Positions 31,527-40,208 of a stretch of DNA of 63,202 nt are shown here, piece after piece; position 1 is the stretch's first letter; each line of letters begins with the position of its first letter. Both the position numbers and the translations under genes were made by a program. The DNA comes from Agrococcus sp. (GTDB taxonomy: Bacteria > Actinomycetota > Actinomycetes > Actinomycetales > Microbacteriaceae): assembly GCA_031178105.1 (NCBI GenBank), contig JAPSJX010000002.1, forward strand, positions 1-63,202, written 5' to 3'. The notes beneath the pieces were generated by a model that saw only the letters and a program-made list of their open reading frames with translations, was not told where the DNA came from and ran no database searches.

Positions 31527-33186
31527 GGCGCTCGCCGCCGCCGCATACGCCGACCGCCTGGTCGCCGCCCTCGCCGCCGCCGGCGTCACCGACATCGTCG
31601 TCTGCCCGGGCTCGCGCTCGCAGGCGATCGCGCTCGCCGCCGCCCGTGCCGCGCGCGACGACGGCATCGGCCTGCACGTGCGCGTCGACGAGCGCACCGG
31701 CGCGTTCCTCGCGCTCGGCCTCGCGCGCGAGACCGGCCGCCCCGCCGCGATCGTCGTCACGAGCGGCACCGCGCTCGCGAACCTGCACCCGGCGATGCTC
31801 GAGGCGCACCACAGCGACGTCCCCGTCATCGCCATCACCGCCGACCGCCCGACCGAGCTGCAGGGCATCCGCGCCAACCAGACGACCCGACAGCCCGGCA
31901 TCTTCGGCGAGGCGGCGCGCGTGGTGCTCGACATCGGCGCGGATGCGCTGCATGACCCGGAGGGCGACGCCGTCGCCGCGGTGCGCGCAGCGCTCGGCTG
32001 GCGGGGCGACGGTGATCCCGCCGCGCACACCGAGCCCGGCCCGGTGCAGCTGAACATCGCCTTCCGCGAGCCGCTCTCGGGCGGCGAGCGCGCGCACGGA
32101 CCCGCCGTTGCCCTCGTCGATCGGCCCCCGCTGCCGACCTCGACCCTCGAGGCGGCCGAGCGCACCGTCGTGATCGCGGGGGCCGACGCCGGACCGGCCG
32201 CCGTCGACCTCGCGGAGGCCATCGGGGCGCCGCTCATCGCCGAGCCCACCTCGGGCGCCCGCTTCGGCCCCATGCTCGTGCCGCACGGCCGCGACGTCAT
32301 CGGCGCGCTCGCCGACGAGGTGCGCCGGGTGGTGGTCATGGGACACCCGACGCTCGCGCGGTCGGTGACGGCGCTCCTCCGTCGGCCCGACGTCGAGGTC
32401 GTCGCGGTCGGCCGCGCCGGGCAGGACAACGTGCGCGGCACCGGCGTCAGCAGCGTGCGCTCCGGGCGCATCCAGGTGATCGAGGCCGAGCCCGACCGCG
32501 CGTGGATCGATCGGTGGATCGCCGCCGGCCGCGCCCTCGCCGCGCAGCGCGACGCCGAGCCCGCCCCCGACTCGCGGCTGCCCCGCGCGGCGTACGCGCG
32601 CGCCGAGCTCGCCGAGGGACGGACCGCGATCTCCCGCCGCGACCTCGTCACCGCGGTGTGGGACCGCACCTGGCCGCACGACCGGCTCGTCGTCGCCGCG
32701 TCGCGGCTCATCCGCGAGCTCGACTCGCACGCCGGCCCGAAGGCGGTCACGGCGCGCGCCAATCGCGGCCTCGCCGGCATCGACGGCACCGTGAGCACCG
32801 CATCCGGGGTCGCGATCGCGCACGAGCGCGCGGGCGGCGGCGGGCTCACCCGCCTGCTGATCGGCGACCTCGCGCTGCTGCACGACGCGGGCGGCCTGCT
32901 CGTGCCCCCGGGCGAGGACCGGCCGCGCCTGCAGATCGTCGTCGGCAACGACCGCGGCGGCTCGCTCTTCGAGCTGCTCGAGGTGGCGGGCAGCGCGGAC
33001 CCCGACGACTTCTCGCGGGTGCAGCGCACGCCCCACGAGGTCGACCTCCAGCACCTCGCCGCCGCCTACGGATGGCCCTTCGAGCGGGTCGTCGACCGTG
33101 CGGGGCTCCGGCGAGCGCTCTCGCAGTCGGAGCCCGGCATCATCGAGGCTGTGCTGGAGGGAGAGAGGGATGCGCAAGGGCTCTGA
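31519..33186 (+). CDS. menD: 2-Succinyl-5-enolpyruvyl-6-hydroxy-3-cyclohexene-1-carboxylate synthase
   Basis: ThDP-dependent first committed enzyme of menaquinone synthesis, 555 residues, joining 2-oxoglutarate to isochorismate. It shows VCPGSRSQAIALAAA, VDERTGAFLALGLARETG (catalytic Glu), VTSGTALANLHPAMLEA, TADRPTELQGIRANQT and the C-terminal ThDP site GDLALLHDAGGLL with GNDRGGSLFELLE. The GTG start lies inside the end of the upstream gene. Confidence 0.95.
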   Translation: MPEALAAAAYADRLVAALAAAGVTDIVVCPGSRSQAIALAAARAARDDGIGLHVRVDERTGAFLALGLARETGRPAAIVVTSGTALANLHPAMLEAHHSDVPVIAITADRPTELQGIRANQTTRQPGIFGEAARVVLDIGADALHDPEGDAVAAVRAALGWRGDGDPAAHTEPGPVQLNIAFREPLSGGERAHGPAVALVDRPPLPTSTLEAAERTVVIAGADAGPAAVDLAEAIGAPLIAEPTSGARFGPMLVPHGRDVIGALADEVRRVVVMGHPTLARSVTALLRRPDVEVVAVGRAGQDNVRGTGVSSVRSGRIQVIEAEPDRAWIDRWIAAGRALAAQRDAEPAPDSRLPRAAYARAELAEGRTAISRRDLVTAVWDRTWPHDRLVVAASRLIRELDSHAGPKAVTARANRGLAGIDGTVSTASGVAIAHERAGGGGLTRLLIGDLALLHDAGGLLVPPGEDRPRLQIVVGNDRGGSLFELLEVAGSADPDDFSRVQRTPHEVDLQHLAAAYGWPFERVVDRAGLRRALSQSEPGIIEAVLEGERDAQGL

Positions 33187-33445
33187 CCCCTGGGATCGCG
33201 ACGCGGGCCGTGGCCGCATCGTCACGGTCGCGAGCGCGGCGGGGCTCATCGGCGTGGCGGGGCAGACCGACGACGCCGCCTCGAAGCTCGCGCTGCCGCC
33301 GCTGGTTCGCGTCGTCCCGGCCCTCACGCTGCTGCCGGCGGCGCTCGCGGATCGGCTCGCGGATGCGCTCGGCGTCGACGAGGGCACGGACGGCTTCACC
33401 GGTCGAGCGGCCGCCGAGCAGCCCTCGCGCAGGAGGCGCGGCTGA
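33170..33445 (+). CDS. Small hypothetical protein with SDR-like segment
   Basis: A 91-residue ORF squeezed between menD (17-bp overlap) and the AI-2E-like gene (TGATG overlap), with GAGAGG before its ATG. Residues 14-43 (GRGRIVTVASAAGLIGVAGQ then TDDAASKLAL) resemble the active-site region of short-chain dehydrogenases, with the catalytic YxxxK reading DxxxK. No Rossmann nucleotide-binding part is present. It may be an SDR remnant or an unrelated small protein. Confidence 0.55.
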   Translation: MRKGSDPWDRDAGRGRIVTVASAAGLIGVAGQTDDAASKLALPPLVRVVPALTLLPAALADRLADALGVDEGTDGFTGRAAAEQPSRRRRG

Positions 33446-34605
33446 TGCGCTGGCCGTGGCAGCAGCGCCAGCGAGCGCTGCCGGTCGAGCCGCAGGTCCC
33501 CGAGGTGGTCGAGCGGCGGTGGATGCTGCCGCGCACGCTCATCATCCTGCTCTCGATCATCGCGACGATCGCGGTGCTCATCCTGCTGAGCCAGGTGGCG
33601 ACGTTCGTGGCGCCGGTGTTCCTGGGCGTGAACCTCGTGATCGCGGTGCTGCCGCTGCAGCAGTCGCTGCTGCGAGCCGGCGCGCCGAGGCTCGTCGCGG
33701 CGCTCGCAGCGCTGCTGACCGTCTACGTCTTCCTCGCAGCGCTCCTCTGGTCGGTCTACTGGTCGGTGCAGTCGCTCGTGCAGGAGCTGCCCGACTACGG
33801 ACCGGAGTTCAACGCGCTGTACCGCAACATGCTCGCGTGGCTCGAGGGCTTCGGCGTCTCGCAGGACGAGGCGCTGCACCAGCTGCAGAGCGCCTTCAGC
33901 CCCGGCGCCATCGCCGGTGCGCTGACGAGCGTGCTGTCGAACGCGGGCAGCGTGCTCGCGTTCCTCGCGACGCTCATGGTCGTCGTGTTCTTCCTGGCCT
34001 GGGACTCGATGCACCTGCCGGCGAGGATCGAGCGGATCGCGCGCACCAACCCGGGCCTGGTGCGCGGCGTCGACCGCTTCGCGGCCGGCGTGCAGCGCTA
34101 CTGGGTGGTGACGACGCTGTTCGGCCTGATCGTCTCGGCGCTCGACCTCGTCGCGCTCACCGCGCTCGGGGTGCCGCTCGCGCTCGTCTGGGCGGTGTTC
34201 GCGTTCGTCACCAACTACATCCCCAACGTGGGCTTCGTGGTGGGCGTCATCCCGCCCACGCTCATGGCGCTGCTCGCCAACGGGCCGATCAACGCGCTGC
34301 TGACGGCCATCCTGTTCAGCGTGATCAACTTCGTGATGCAGTCGCTGATCCAGCCGAAGGTCGCGGGGGATGCCGTGGGGGTCACGCCCGCGACCTCGTT
34401 CCTGTCGCTGCTCGTGTGGGCCTTCGCGCTCGGGCCCGTCGGGGCGCTCCTGGCCCTGCCGGCGACGCTCGCGGTCAAGACCCTCATCGTCGATCCCGAC
34501 CCGCGGCTGCAGTGGGTGAGCACCCTGATCTCGAACAAGATCGAGCCGCTGAGATCGGGCAGGCTGGGTCGAGCGGTCGCTCCCGGGATGCAGGGCGCGC
34601 GCTGA
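33445..34605 (+). CDS. AI-2E family transporter
   Basis: A 386-residue membrane protein of the AI-2E/PerM family with about eight helices: a pair at 25-65, another pair at 70-105, one at about 165-190, and the C-terminal block with FVTNYIPNVGFVVGVIPP and LIQPKVAGDAVGVTP, the family signature. Substrates in this family vary (autoinducer, ions or proton antiport). A GGAGG Shine-Dalgarno lies within the upstream ORF. Confidence 0.9.
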   Translation: MRWPWQQRQRALPVEPQVPEVVERRWMLPRTLIILLSIIATIAVLILLSQVATFVAPVFLGVNLVIAVLPLQQSLLRAGAPRLVAALAALLTVYVFLAALLWSVYWSVQSLVQELPDYGPEFNALYRNMLAWLEGFGVSQDEALHQLQSAFSPGAIAGALTSVLSNAGSVLAFLATLMVVVFFLAWDSMHLPARIERIARTNPGLVRGVDRFAAGVQRYWVVTTLFGLIVSALDLVALTALGVPLALVWAVFAFVTNYIPNVGFVVGVIPPTLMALLANGPINALLTAILFSVINFVMQSLIQPKVAGDAVGVTPATSFLSLLVWAFALGPVGALLALPATLAVKTLIVDPDPRLQWVSTLISNKIEPLRSGRLGRAVAPGMQGAR

Positions 34606-34615
34606 GGCGGCGGAC

Positions 34616-34621
34616 TACGCT
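34616..34621 (+). promoter_or_regulatory. -10 box of the PPK2 gene
   Basis: TACGCT 6 nt before the ATG at 34628. Confidence 0.5.
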
Positions 34622-34627
34622 CGGCGC

Positions 34628-35662
34628 ATGACAGCGATCACCGACGCGCTCCGCATCACCCGCTCCGTCCGGCTCGCTGACGTGGATCCGGCATCCACCC
34701 CGGGCTTCGACGGCGACAGGGCCGCCGGCGAAGCGGCGCTCGCGGCCGGCGCCGACCGGGCCGCGGAGCTGCAGGAGCGGCTGTTCGCTGCGAGCCGCGC
34801 GGGCGGCGACCGCGCGGTGCTGCTCATGGTGCAGGGCATGGACACCTCCGGCAAGGGCGGCATCATGCGGCACGTCGTCGGCCAGGTGGACCCGCAGGGC
34901 GTCCGCATCACGGGGTTCAAGGCGCCGACCGATGCCGAGCGCCAGCACGACTTCCTGTGGCGCATCGAGCGGGAGCTGCCGGACCCCGGCTTCATCGGCG
35001 TCTTCGACCGCTCGCACTACGAGGACGTGCTCATCCACCGCGTCCGCGGCCTCTCGACGCCCGAGGCCATCCAGGACCGGTACGGGCGGATCGTGGACTT
35101 CGAGCGTGAGGTCGCCGAGCGCGGCATCGAGCTCGTCAAGGTGATGCTGCACGTCTCGCGTGGCGAGCAGGGCGCCCGGCTGCTGGAGCGGCTCGACCGG
35201 CCCGACAAGCACTGGAAGTTCAATCCCGGCGACATCGATGAGCGCGGGCGCTGGGACGACTACATGGAGGCATACCAGGTCGCCATCAACCGGACCGCTC
35301 GCGTGTCGGCGCCCTGGTACGTGGTGCCCGCGGACCGGAAGTGGTACGCGCGGCTCGCGGTGCACGAGCTGCTCGTCGAGGCGCTCGAGCGGGTCGACCC
35401 GCAGTGGCCCGTCGCCGACTTCGACGTCGCGGCGGAGCGGGAGCGGCTGCTGGCGACGGGGGATGTGGCGGCGGATGCGGATGCGTCGCAAGCCGAGGCC
35501 GAGCCGGACGTGCGCGGCGCGAGCCGGCAGCCGGAGGACGGCGAGCAGGGCGAGAAGAAGCGCAAGCAGGGCGGGAAGGGCAAGCCGGGCAGGCCGGGCA
35601 AGCCGGGCAAGCAGGGCAAGCAGGGCAAGCAGGGCGGGAAGCAGAAGGTCGCCGGGAAGTAG
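34628..35662 (+). CDS. ppk2: Polyphosphate kinase 2 family protein
   Basis: PPK2 transfers phosphate between polyphosphate and nucleotides. The 344-residue protein has Walker A VQGMDTSGKGGIM (residues 68-80), lid region HWKFNPGDIDERGRWDDYME and Walker B VFDRSHYEDVL (near 125-135). Residues about 270-344 are a non-family tail: acidic, then a Lys/Gly-rich run of GKPGKQGKQ-type triplets. One PPK2 domain places it in class I or III; the direction cannot be told. Confidence 0.92.
   Translation: MTAITDALRITRSVRLADVDPASTPGFDGDRAAGEAALAAGADRAAELQERLFAASRAGGDRAVLLMVQGMDTSGKGGIMRHVVGQVDPQGVRITGFKAPTDAERQHDFLWRIERELPDPGFIGVFDRSHYEDVLIHRVRGLSTPEAIQDRYGRIVDFEREVAERGIELVKVMLHVSRGEQGARLLERLDRPDKHWKFNPGDIDERGRWDDYMEAYQVAINRTARVSAPWYVVPADRKWYARLAVHELLVEALERVDPQWPVADFDVAAERERLLATGDVAADADASQAEAEPDVRGASRQPEDGEQGEKKRKQGGKGKPGRPGKPGKQGKQGKQGGKQKVAGK
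35579..35637 (+). repeat. Short tandem repeats in the ppk2 tail
   Basis: Six to seven 9-nt units of the form GGCAAGCCG / GGCAAGCAG encode Gly-Lys-Pro or Gly-Lys-Gln repeats at the C-terminus of PPK2. Such DNA is prone to length change by slippage. Confidence 0.8.
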
Positions 35663-35672
35663 CAGCAGGGCC

Positions 35673-35697
35673 GGTCGGGAAGCGGCCCTTCCCGACC
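35673..35697 (+). terminator. Terminator between ppk2 and menF
   Basis: GGTCGGGAAG pairs with CTTCCCGACC around a 5-nt loop. Both flanking genes are convergent, so it may serve both. Confidence 0.65.
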
Positions 35698-35722
35698 ACC
35701 GTGTGCCGCGAGACCCCTCGCT

Positions 35723-36931
35723 TCAGGGCAGCGGATCCGCGAGCGCGTCGGTGATCGGGCGCAGCTTGACCGCCGTCTCGGTCAGCTCGTCGTGCGGGTC
35801 GGAGCCGGCGACGACGCCGGCGCCCGCGAACGCGCGGATGCGACCGGTCGCGTCGATCTCGGCGCCACGCAGCGCGATCACCCACTCGCCGCCGCCCTCG
35901 GCGTCGACCCAGCCGACCGGGCCGGCGTAGCGGCCGCGGTCGACCCGCTCGAGCTCGCGGATGATCGAGAGCGCCGCGGCGCGAGGGGTGCCCGCGACCG
36001 CCGCCGTCGGATGCAGCGCCGCGAGCACGTCGAGCGTCGAGCTGCCGCCGAGCGTGCCCGTGATGTCGGTCGCGAGGTGCCAGAGGTTGGGCAGGCGCAG
36101 CGGGAACGGCTCCGACGCGCGAGTGTCGGGCGCGAGCCCGCGCAGCACCTCGATCGCCGAATCGGCCGCGAAGCGGTGCTCGCGCACGTCCTTGTCGCCG
36201 CTCGCGAGCGACTCCGCGATCTCGGCGTCGAGCGCAGGGGTCGCCCCGCGCGCCGCGGTGCCCGCGAGCACGCGGGAGAAGAAGTGGCCGCGGTGGGCGG
36301 CGATGAGCGTCTCGGGGCTCGCGCCGACCAGGCCGTCGACGGCGTAGGCGACCGCGTCGGGGTAGCGGCGGCCCAGCCCCACGACCACCGAGCGGATGTC
36401 GCCCTCGGGCGGCAGCTGCCCGATGCGGTCGCGCGCGACCACCACCTTCTCGGCATCCCCGGCGAGGATGCGCTCCGTCGCGCGCGCGACGATCGCGCGG
36501 TAGCGCTTCGCGCCGATCTCGCCGTCGCTGAGCTCGACGCGGACCTCGTCGATCGCCGTGGGGTGCAGGCGGCCGCCGTCGCCGATCCACGTCACCCACT
36601 CGTCGTCGCCGCGGCGGCCCACGACGAGCTGCGGCACGATGAGCACGCTCGTCGCCGCGGACGCGTCGTCGAACGCGAAGGCTCCGAAGGCGATGAGGCC
36701 GGTGCCGGGCACGCCGACCGCGTCGTCGACCCGCGCGTCGCGGGCGACCTCGCGCCACGCATCCGCCGCCTCCGCCAGTCGCGAAGGGCCGCGGAACTCG
36801 AGGCGCAGCGCCTCGCCCCGGCCGACGATGCCGTCGGCGCCGCGTCGGACCGCGAGCGGGGCGCGCGGGTCGGCGTGCTCCAGCAGGCGTCCGAGCTCCG
36901 CGCGCTCCGTGCGCGCCCGCAGGGCCGGCAT
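35723..36931 (-). CDS. menF: Isochorismate synthase
   Basis: Chorismate-binding enzyme of 402 residues converting chorismate to isochorismate for MenD. Signature blocks are KVVVARDRIGQLP, GLVGASPETLIAAHRG, LAGTAARGATPALDAE, EHRFAADSAIEVLRG, HLATDITGTLGG and the C-terminal AGAGVVAGSDPHDEL. Anthranilate- or salicylate-forming relatives are less likely because it sits among men genes. The ATG at 36931, 7 nt behind TAGGCT, is chosen; the open frame beyond runs into divergent menG. Confidence 0.92.
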   Translation of the reverse strand: MPALRARTERAELGRLLEHADPRAPLAVRRGADGIVGRGEALRLEFRGPSRLAEAADAWREVARDARVDDAVGVPGTGLIAFGAFAFDDASAATSVLIVPQLVVGRRGDDEWVTWIGDGGRLHPTAIDEVRVELSDGEIGAKRYRAIVARATERILAGDAEKVVVARDRIGQLPPEGDIRSVVVGLGRRYPDAVAYAVDGLVGASPETLIAAHRGHFFSRVLAGTAARGATPALDAEIAESLASGDKDVREHRFAADSAIEVLRGLAPDTRASEPFPLRLPNLWHLATDITGTLGGSSTLDVLAALHPTAAVAGTPRAAALSIIRELERVDRGRYAGPVGWVDAEGGGEWVIALRGAEIDATGRIRAFAGAGVVAGSDPHDELTETAVKLRPITDALADPLP

Positions 36932-36938
36932 GCGAGCC

Positions 36939-36944
36939 AGCCTA
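36939..36944 (-). promoter_or_regulatory. -10 box of menF
   Basis: TAGGCT on the minus strand, 7 nt before the ATG at 36931. Confidence 0.55.
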
Positions 36945-36997
36945 CGCGCGCCCGCGCTGCCTGGACGACGGCCGGAAGGCGCGCGCGTGGGGGAGCC

Positions 36998-37003
36998 TAG
37001 GAT
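36998..37003 (+). promoter_or_regulatory. -10 box of menG
   Basis: TAGGAT 7 nt before the GTG at 37011. An in-frame ATG at 37002 lies within the box, so the GTG is the likelier start. Confidence 0.5.
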
Positions 37004-37010
37004 GGAGGAC

Positions 37011-37778
37011 GTGAGCCGCGCAGACATGCAGAAGGACCCAGCAGAGGTCGCGGGCATGTTCGACGCGACCGCCAAGCGCTACGACCTGCTCAACTCGCTG
37101 CTCTCGGGCGGCAACGACAGGCTCTGGCGCATCCACATGCAGCGCGCCGTGCGGCCGCAGCCGGGGGAGCGCATCCTCGACGTCGCTGCGGGCACCGGCG
37201 CCTCGGCCGCGCCGATGGCGAAGGCGGGTGCGCTCGTGACCGCGCTCGACATCAGCCAGGGCATGCTCGAGGAGGGCCGCAAGCGCCACGCCGACATCGA
37301 GTTCGTGCTCGGGTCCGCCGAGGAGCTCCCGTTCGACGACGACACGTTCGACGCCGTCACGATCTCGTTCGGGCTGCGCAACGTGCAGAACCCGCGCGCC
37401 GCGCTGAGCGAGTTCCACCGGGTGCTGAAGCCCGCGGGCCGCCTCGTCGTGTGCGAGTTCTCGCAGCCCCCGGTCGACGTCGTGCGCAAGGGCTACGAGC
37501 TCTACCTCGGGACGATGCTGCCGGGCGTCGCCAAGCTCGCGAGCTCCAACCCGGAGGCCTACCGCTACCTCGTCGAGTCGATCCGATCGTGGCCCGACCA
37601 GCAGTCGCTGTCGCAGTGGATCCGCACGGCCGGCTTCACGCGCGTCGCGCACCGCAACCTCACCATGGGCGTCGTCGCGCTGCACCGCGGCCGCAAGCCC
37701 ACGGAGCAGACCGCCGCGATGCGCATCGCGCGCCACGCGCAGGCGGAGGAGCAGGGCCTCGATGCCGTCGATCGCTGA
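37011..37778 (+). CDS. menG: Demethylmenaquinone methyltransferase
   Basis: SAM-dependent C-methyltransferase of the UbiE/MenG family, last step of menaquinone synthesis, 255 residues. Motifs: VAGMFDATAKRYDLLNSLLS, the SAM site ILDVAAGTGASA, ALDISQGMLEEG, FDAVTISFGLRNVQNP and the C-terminal LTMGVVALHRGRKP. Overlaps the polyprenyl synthase by 17 bp, so tail synthesis and methylation are co-expressed. Confidence 0.94.
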   Translation: MSRADMQKDPAEVAGMFDATAKRYDLLNSLLSGGNDRLWRIHMQRAVRPQPGERILDVAAGTGASAAPMAKAGALVTALDISQGMLEEGRKRHADIEFVLGSAEELPFDDDTFDAVTISFGLRNVQNPRAALSEFHRVLKPAGRLVVCEFSQPPVDVVRKGYELYLGTMLPGVAKLASSNPEAYRYLVESIRSWPDQQSLSQWIRTAGFTRVAHRNLTMGVVALHRGRKPTEQTAAMRIARHAQAEEQGLDAVDR

Positions 37779-38772
37779 GGCCTTCGGCCTGCGCGGGCCG
37801 CACTTCGCCGCGCCCGCCGACGGCCGCGTCGTCGACGACGTCGACCGCGGCCTCGACGAGCTCGAGTCGCGCCTCGACGCGCACCTGCGGGTCGCGGACC
37901 CCGTCGCGGATGCGGTGACCCGCTACCTGCTCGAGGCCGGGGGCAAGCGTGCGCGCCCGCTGCTGCTGCTGCTCACGGCCCACCTGGGCTCGGGCGTCGG
38001 CGACGACGTGCTCTCGGCCGCGGAGGTCGTGGAGATCACGCACCTCGCGAGCCTGTACCACGACGACGTCATGGACGAGGCGGACACCCGTCGGGGCGTG
38101 CCGTCCACGCACACCGTGTGGGGCAACTCCGTCGCGATCCTCGCCGGCGACCTGCTGTTCGCGCGCGCGGGCCAGATCGCTGCGCCGCTGGGCCGCGAGG
38201 TCGCCGTGCTGCAGGCGCGCACGTTCGAGCGCCTCTGCCTCGGTCAGCTCCACGAGACGCTCGGACCGGGCGAGGCCGACCCCGTCGACCACTACCTGCA
38301 GGTGCTGGCCGACAAGACGGGTTCGCTCATCGCCGCCGCCGCCGAGCTCGGCGTGGTCGTGAGCGGTGCCGACGACGCGTATCGCGAGCCGCTGCGGCTG
38401 TTCGGCGAGCGCATCGGCGTCGCCTTCCAGCTCGTCGACGACGTCATCGACCTGTCCGCCGACCCCGAGACGGGCAAGGACCAGGGCAACGACGTGCGCG
38501 CGGGCGTCGCGACGCTGCCCGTGCTGCTGCTCGCGAAGCGCGACGACGAGGGCTCCTCCCGGCTGCTCGCGCGGCTCGAGGCGCCGACCGACGACGCGGA
38601 CCTCGCGGCGGCGGTCGCGGAGCTCGCCGGGCACCCGGTCGTGGACGAGACGATCGCCGAGGCCGAGCGCTGGCAGCGCAGCGCCCTCGAGGCGCTCGCA
38701 CCGCTCCCGCGCGGGACGGTGCGCCGCGGGCTCGAGACCTTCGCCGAGCACGTCGTCTCGCGCACCCGCTGA
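37762..38772 (+). CDS. Polyprenyl diphosphate synthase
   Basis: Trans-isoprenyl chain-elongating enzyme of 336 residues that makes the menaquinone side chain. First Asp-rich motif SLYHDDVMDEADTRRG (Asp101, Asp102, Asp105), second motif QLVDDVIDLSAD near 228, GGKRARPLLLLL near the N-terminus and AGDLLFARA. The residue just before the first motif region is Leu-Tyr-His, not the bulky pair that stops at short chains. Probably the heptaprenyl or longer type (inference). Confidence 0.92.
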   Translation: MPSIAEAFGLRGPHFAAPADGRVVDDVDRGLDELESRLDAHLRVADPVADAVTRYLLEAGGKRARPLLLLLTAHLGSGVGDDVLSAAEVVEITHLASLYHDDVMDEADTRRGVPSTHTVWGNSVAILAGDLLFARAGQIAAPLGREVAVLQARTFERLCLGQLHETLGPGEADPVDHYLQVLADKTGSLIAAAAELGVVVSGADDAYREPLRLFGERIGVAFQLVDDVIDLSADPETGKDQGNDVRAGVATLPVLLLAKRDDEGSSRLLARLEAPTDDADLAAAVAELAGHPVVDETIAEAERWQRSALEALAPLPRGTVRRGLETFAEHVVSRTR

Positions 38773-38828
38773 ACCTACGGACTGAAGAAGACTCGGGCGG
38801 CGAGGCCGCCCCGCACCTGAGGAGGATC

Positions 38829-40178
38829 GTGAGCGCAGCGCTCCGCATCGCCGTCGTCGGCGCAGGCCCGGCCGGCATCTACGCCGCCGACATCCTGAAG
38901 AAGTCGGCCGCCGATTCGGGCCGCGAGGTCCTCATCGACCTGTTCGAGCACCTGCCCGCGCCCTACGGCCTCGTCCGCTACGGCGTCGCGCCCGACCATC
39001 CGCGCATCAAGGGCATCATCGCCGCGCTCCGCGAGGTGCTCGAGTCGGGCGTCGTGCGGCTGTTCGGCAACGTGCGCTTCGGCGAGGACATCACGCTCGA
39101 CGACCTCGAGCGGCTCTACCACGGCGTGATCTTCGCGACGGGGGCCACCAAGGATGCGCCGCTCGACATACCCGGCATCGACCTGCCCGGCTCCTACGGC
39201 GCGGCCGACTTCGTCTCCTGGTACGACGGCCACCCCGACGTGCCCCGCGAGTGGCCGCTCGAGGCCAAGGAGATCGCCGTCATCGGCAACGGCAACGTGG
39301 CGCTCGACGTCGCGCGGATGCTCGTGAAGCACCCCGCCGACCTCCTGCCCACCGAGGTGCCGGCGAACGTCGTCGAGGGGCTCGAGGCATCCCCGGTCAC
39401 CGACGTGCACGTCTTCGGCCGTCGCGGCCCGCTGAACGTCAAGTTCACGCCGCTCGAGCTGCGCGAGCTCGGCGAGCTGCGCGACGTCGACATGATCCTC
39501 CACGACGACGACTTCGGCGTCGACCCCGACGAGGAGGCGCTCAAGCAGAACAAGCAGATCCTCGTCATCTCGCGGGTGCTCGAGCAGTGGCGCCAGCGCG
39601 AGGTGGGGCAGGCGTCGCGCCGCCTGCACCTGCACTTCTGGTCGCGGCCGGACGCCGTGGTCGGTGAGGACGGGGTCGAGGCGCTCCGCATCGAGCGCAC
39701 CCGACCCACCGAGCATGGGCTCGAGGGCACGGGGGAGTACCGCGAGATCCCCGTGCAGGCGGTCTACCGCGCGGTCGGCTACTTCTCGTCGCCGCTCCCC
39801 GACGTGCCGTTCGACGAGCGCCGCGGCATCGTCCCGAACATCGCCGGGCGCGTGCAGGACGGCTCGCGACCGCTGCCGGGCATGTACGCGACCGGGTGGA
39901 TCAAGCGCGGGCCGGTCGGCCTCATCGGCCACACGAAGTCCGACGCGAAGGAGACGGTCGAGCACCTGCTCGGCGACGAGCACTCGTGGTGGACGCCCGA
40001 GGCGTACGACCCGGATGCGGTGCCCGCCCTGCTGCGCGAGCGCGGCGTCGCGTGGACCGACATCGACGGCTGGATCCGGCTCGACCAGCACGAGATGGCG
40101 CTCGGCGAGCCGCACGGGCGCACCCGCATCAAGGTCGTGCCGCGCGATGAGATGATCGCCGTCTCCCGCGACGAGTGA
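38829..40178 (+). CDS. Ferredoxin-NADP+ reductase (FprA/adrenodoxin reductase type)
   Basis: Flavoenzyme of 449 residues moving electrons between NADPH and ferredoxin. FAD site RIAVVGAGPAGIYAADIL at the N-terminus, PYGLVRYGVAPDHPRIK, NADP site IAVIGNGNVALDVARML near residue 155, FGRRGPLNVKFTPLELREL, and the C-terminal GWIKRGPVGLIGHTKSDA typical of the FprA/FdxR family. A strong GAGGAGG Shine-Dalgarno precedes the GTG. Placed 56 bp after the polyprenyl synthase. Confidence 0.95.
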   Translation: MSAALRIAVVGAGPAGIYAADILKKSAADSGREVLIDLFEHLPAPYGLVRYGVAPDHPRIKGIIAALREVLESGVVRLFGNVRFGEDITLDDLERLYHGVIFATGATKDAPLDIPGIDLPGSYGAADFVSWYDGHPDVPREWPLEAKEIAVIGNGNVALDVARMLVKHPADLLPTEVPANVVEGLEASPVTDVHVFGRRGPLNVKFTPLELRELGELRDVDMILHDDDFGVDPDEEALKQNKQILVISRVLEQWRQREVGQASRRLHLHFWSRPDAVVGEDGVEALRIERTRPTEHGLEGTGEYREIPVQAVYRAVGYFSSPLPDVPFDERRGIVPNIAGRVQDGSRPLPGMYATGWIKRGPVGLIGHTKSDAKETVEHLLGDEHSWWTPEAYDPDAVPALLRERGVAWTDIDGWIRLDQHEMALGEPHGRTRIKVVPRDEMIAVSRDE

Positions 40179-40208
40179 CCGCCCCGCGCGCGCGGGTCGG
40201 GCGCTGAC

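Noticed and set aside
35579-35637. CRISPR-like short repeats
   Set aside because: The 9-nt units have no spacers, are in frame and encode the PPK2 tail. No CRISPR array or cas gene was seen.
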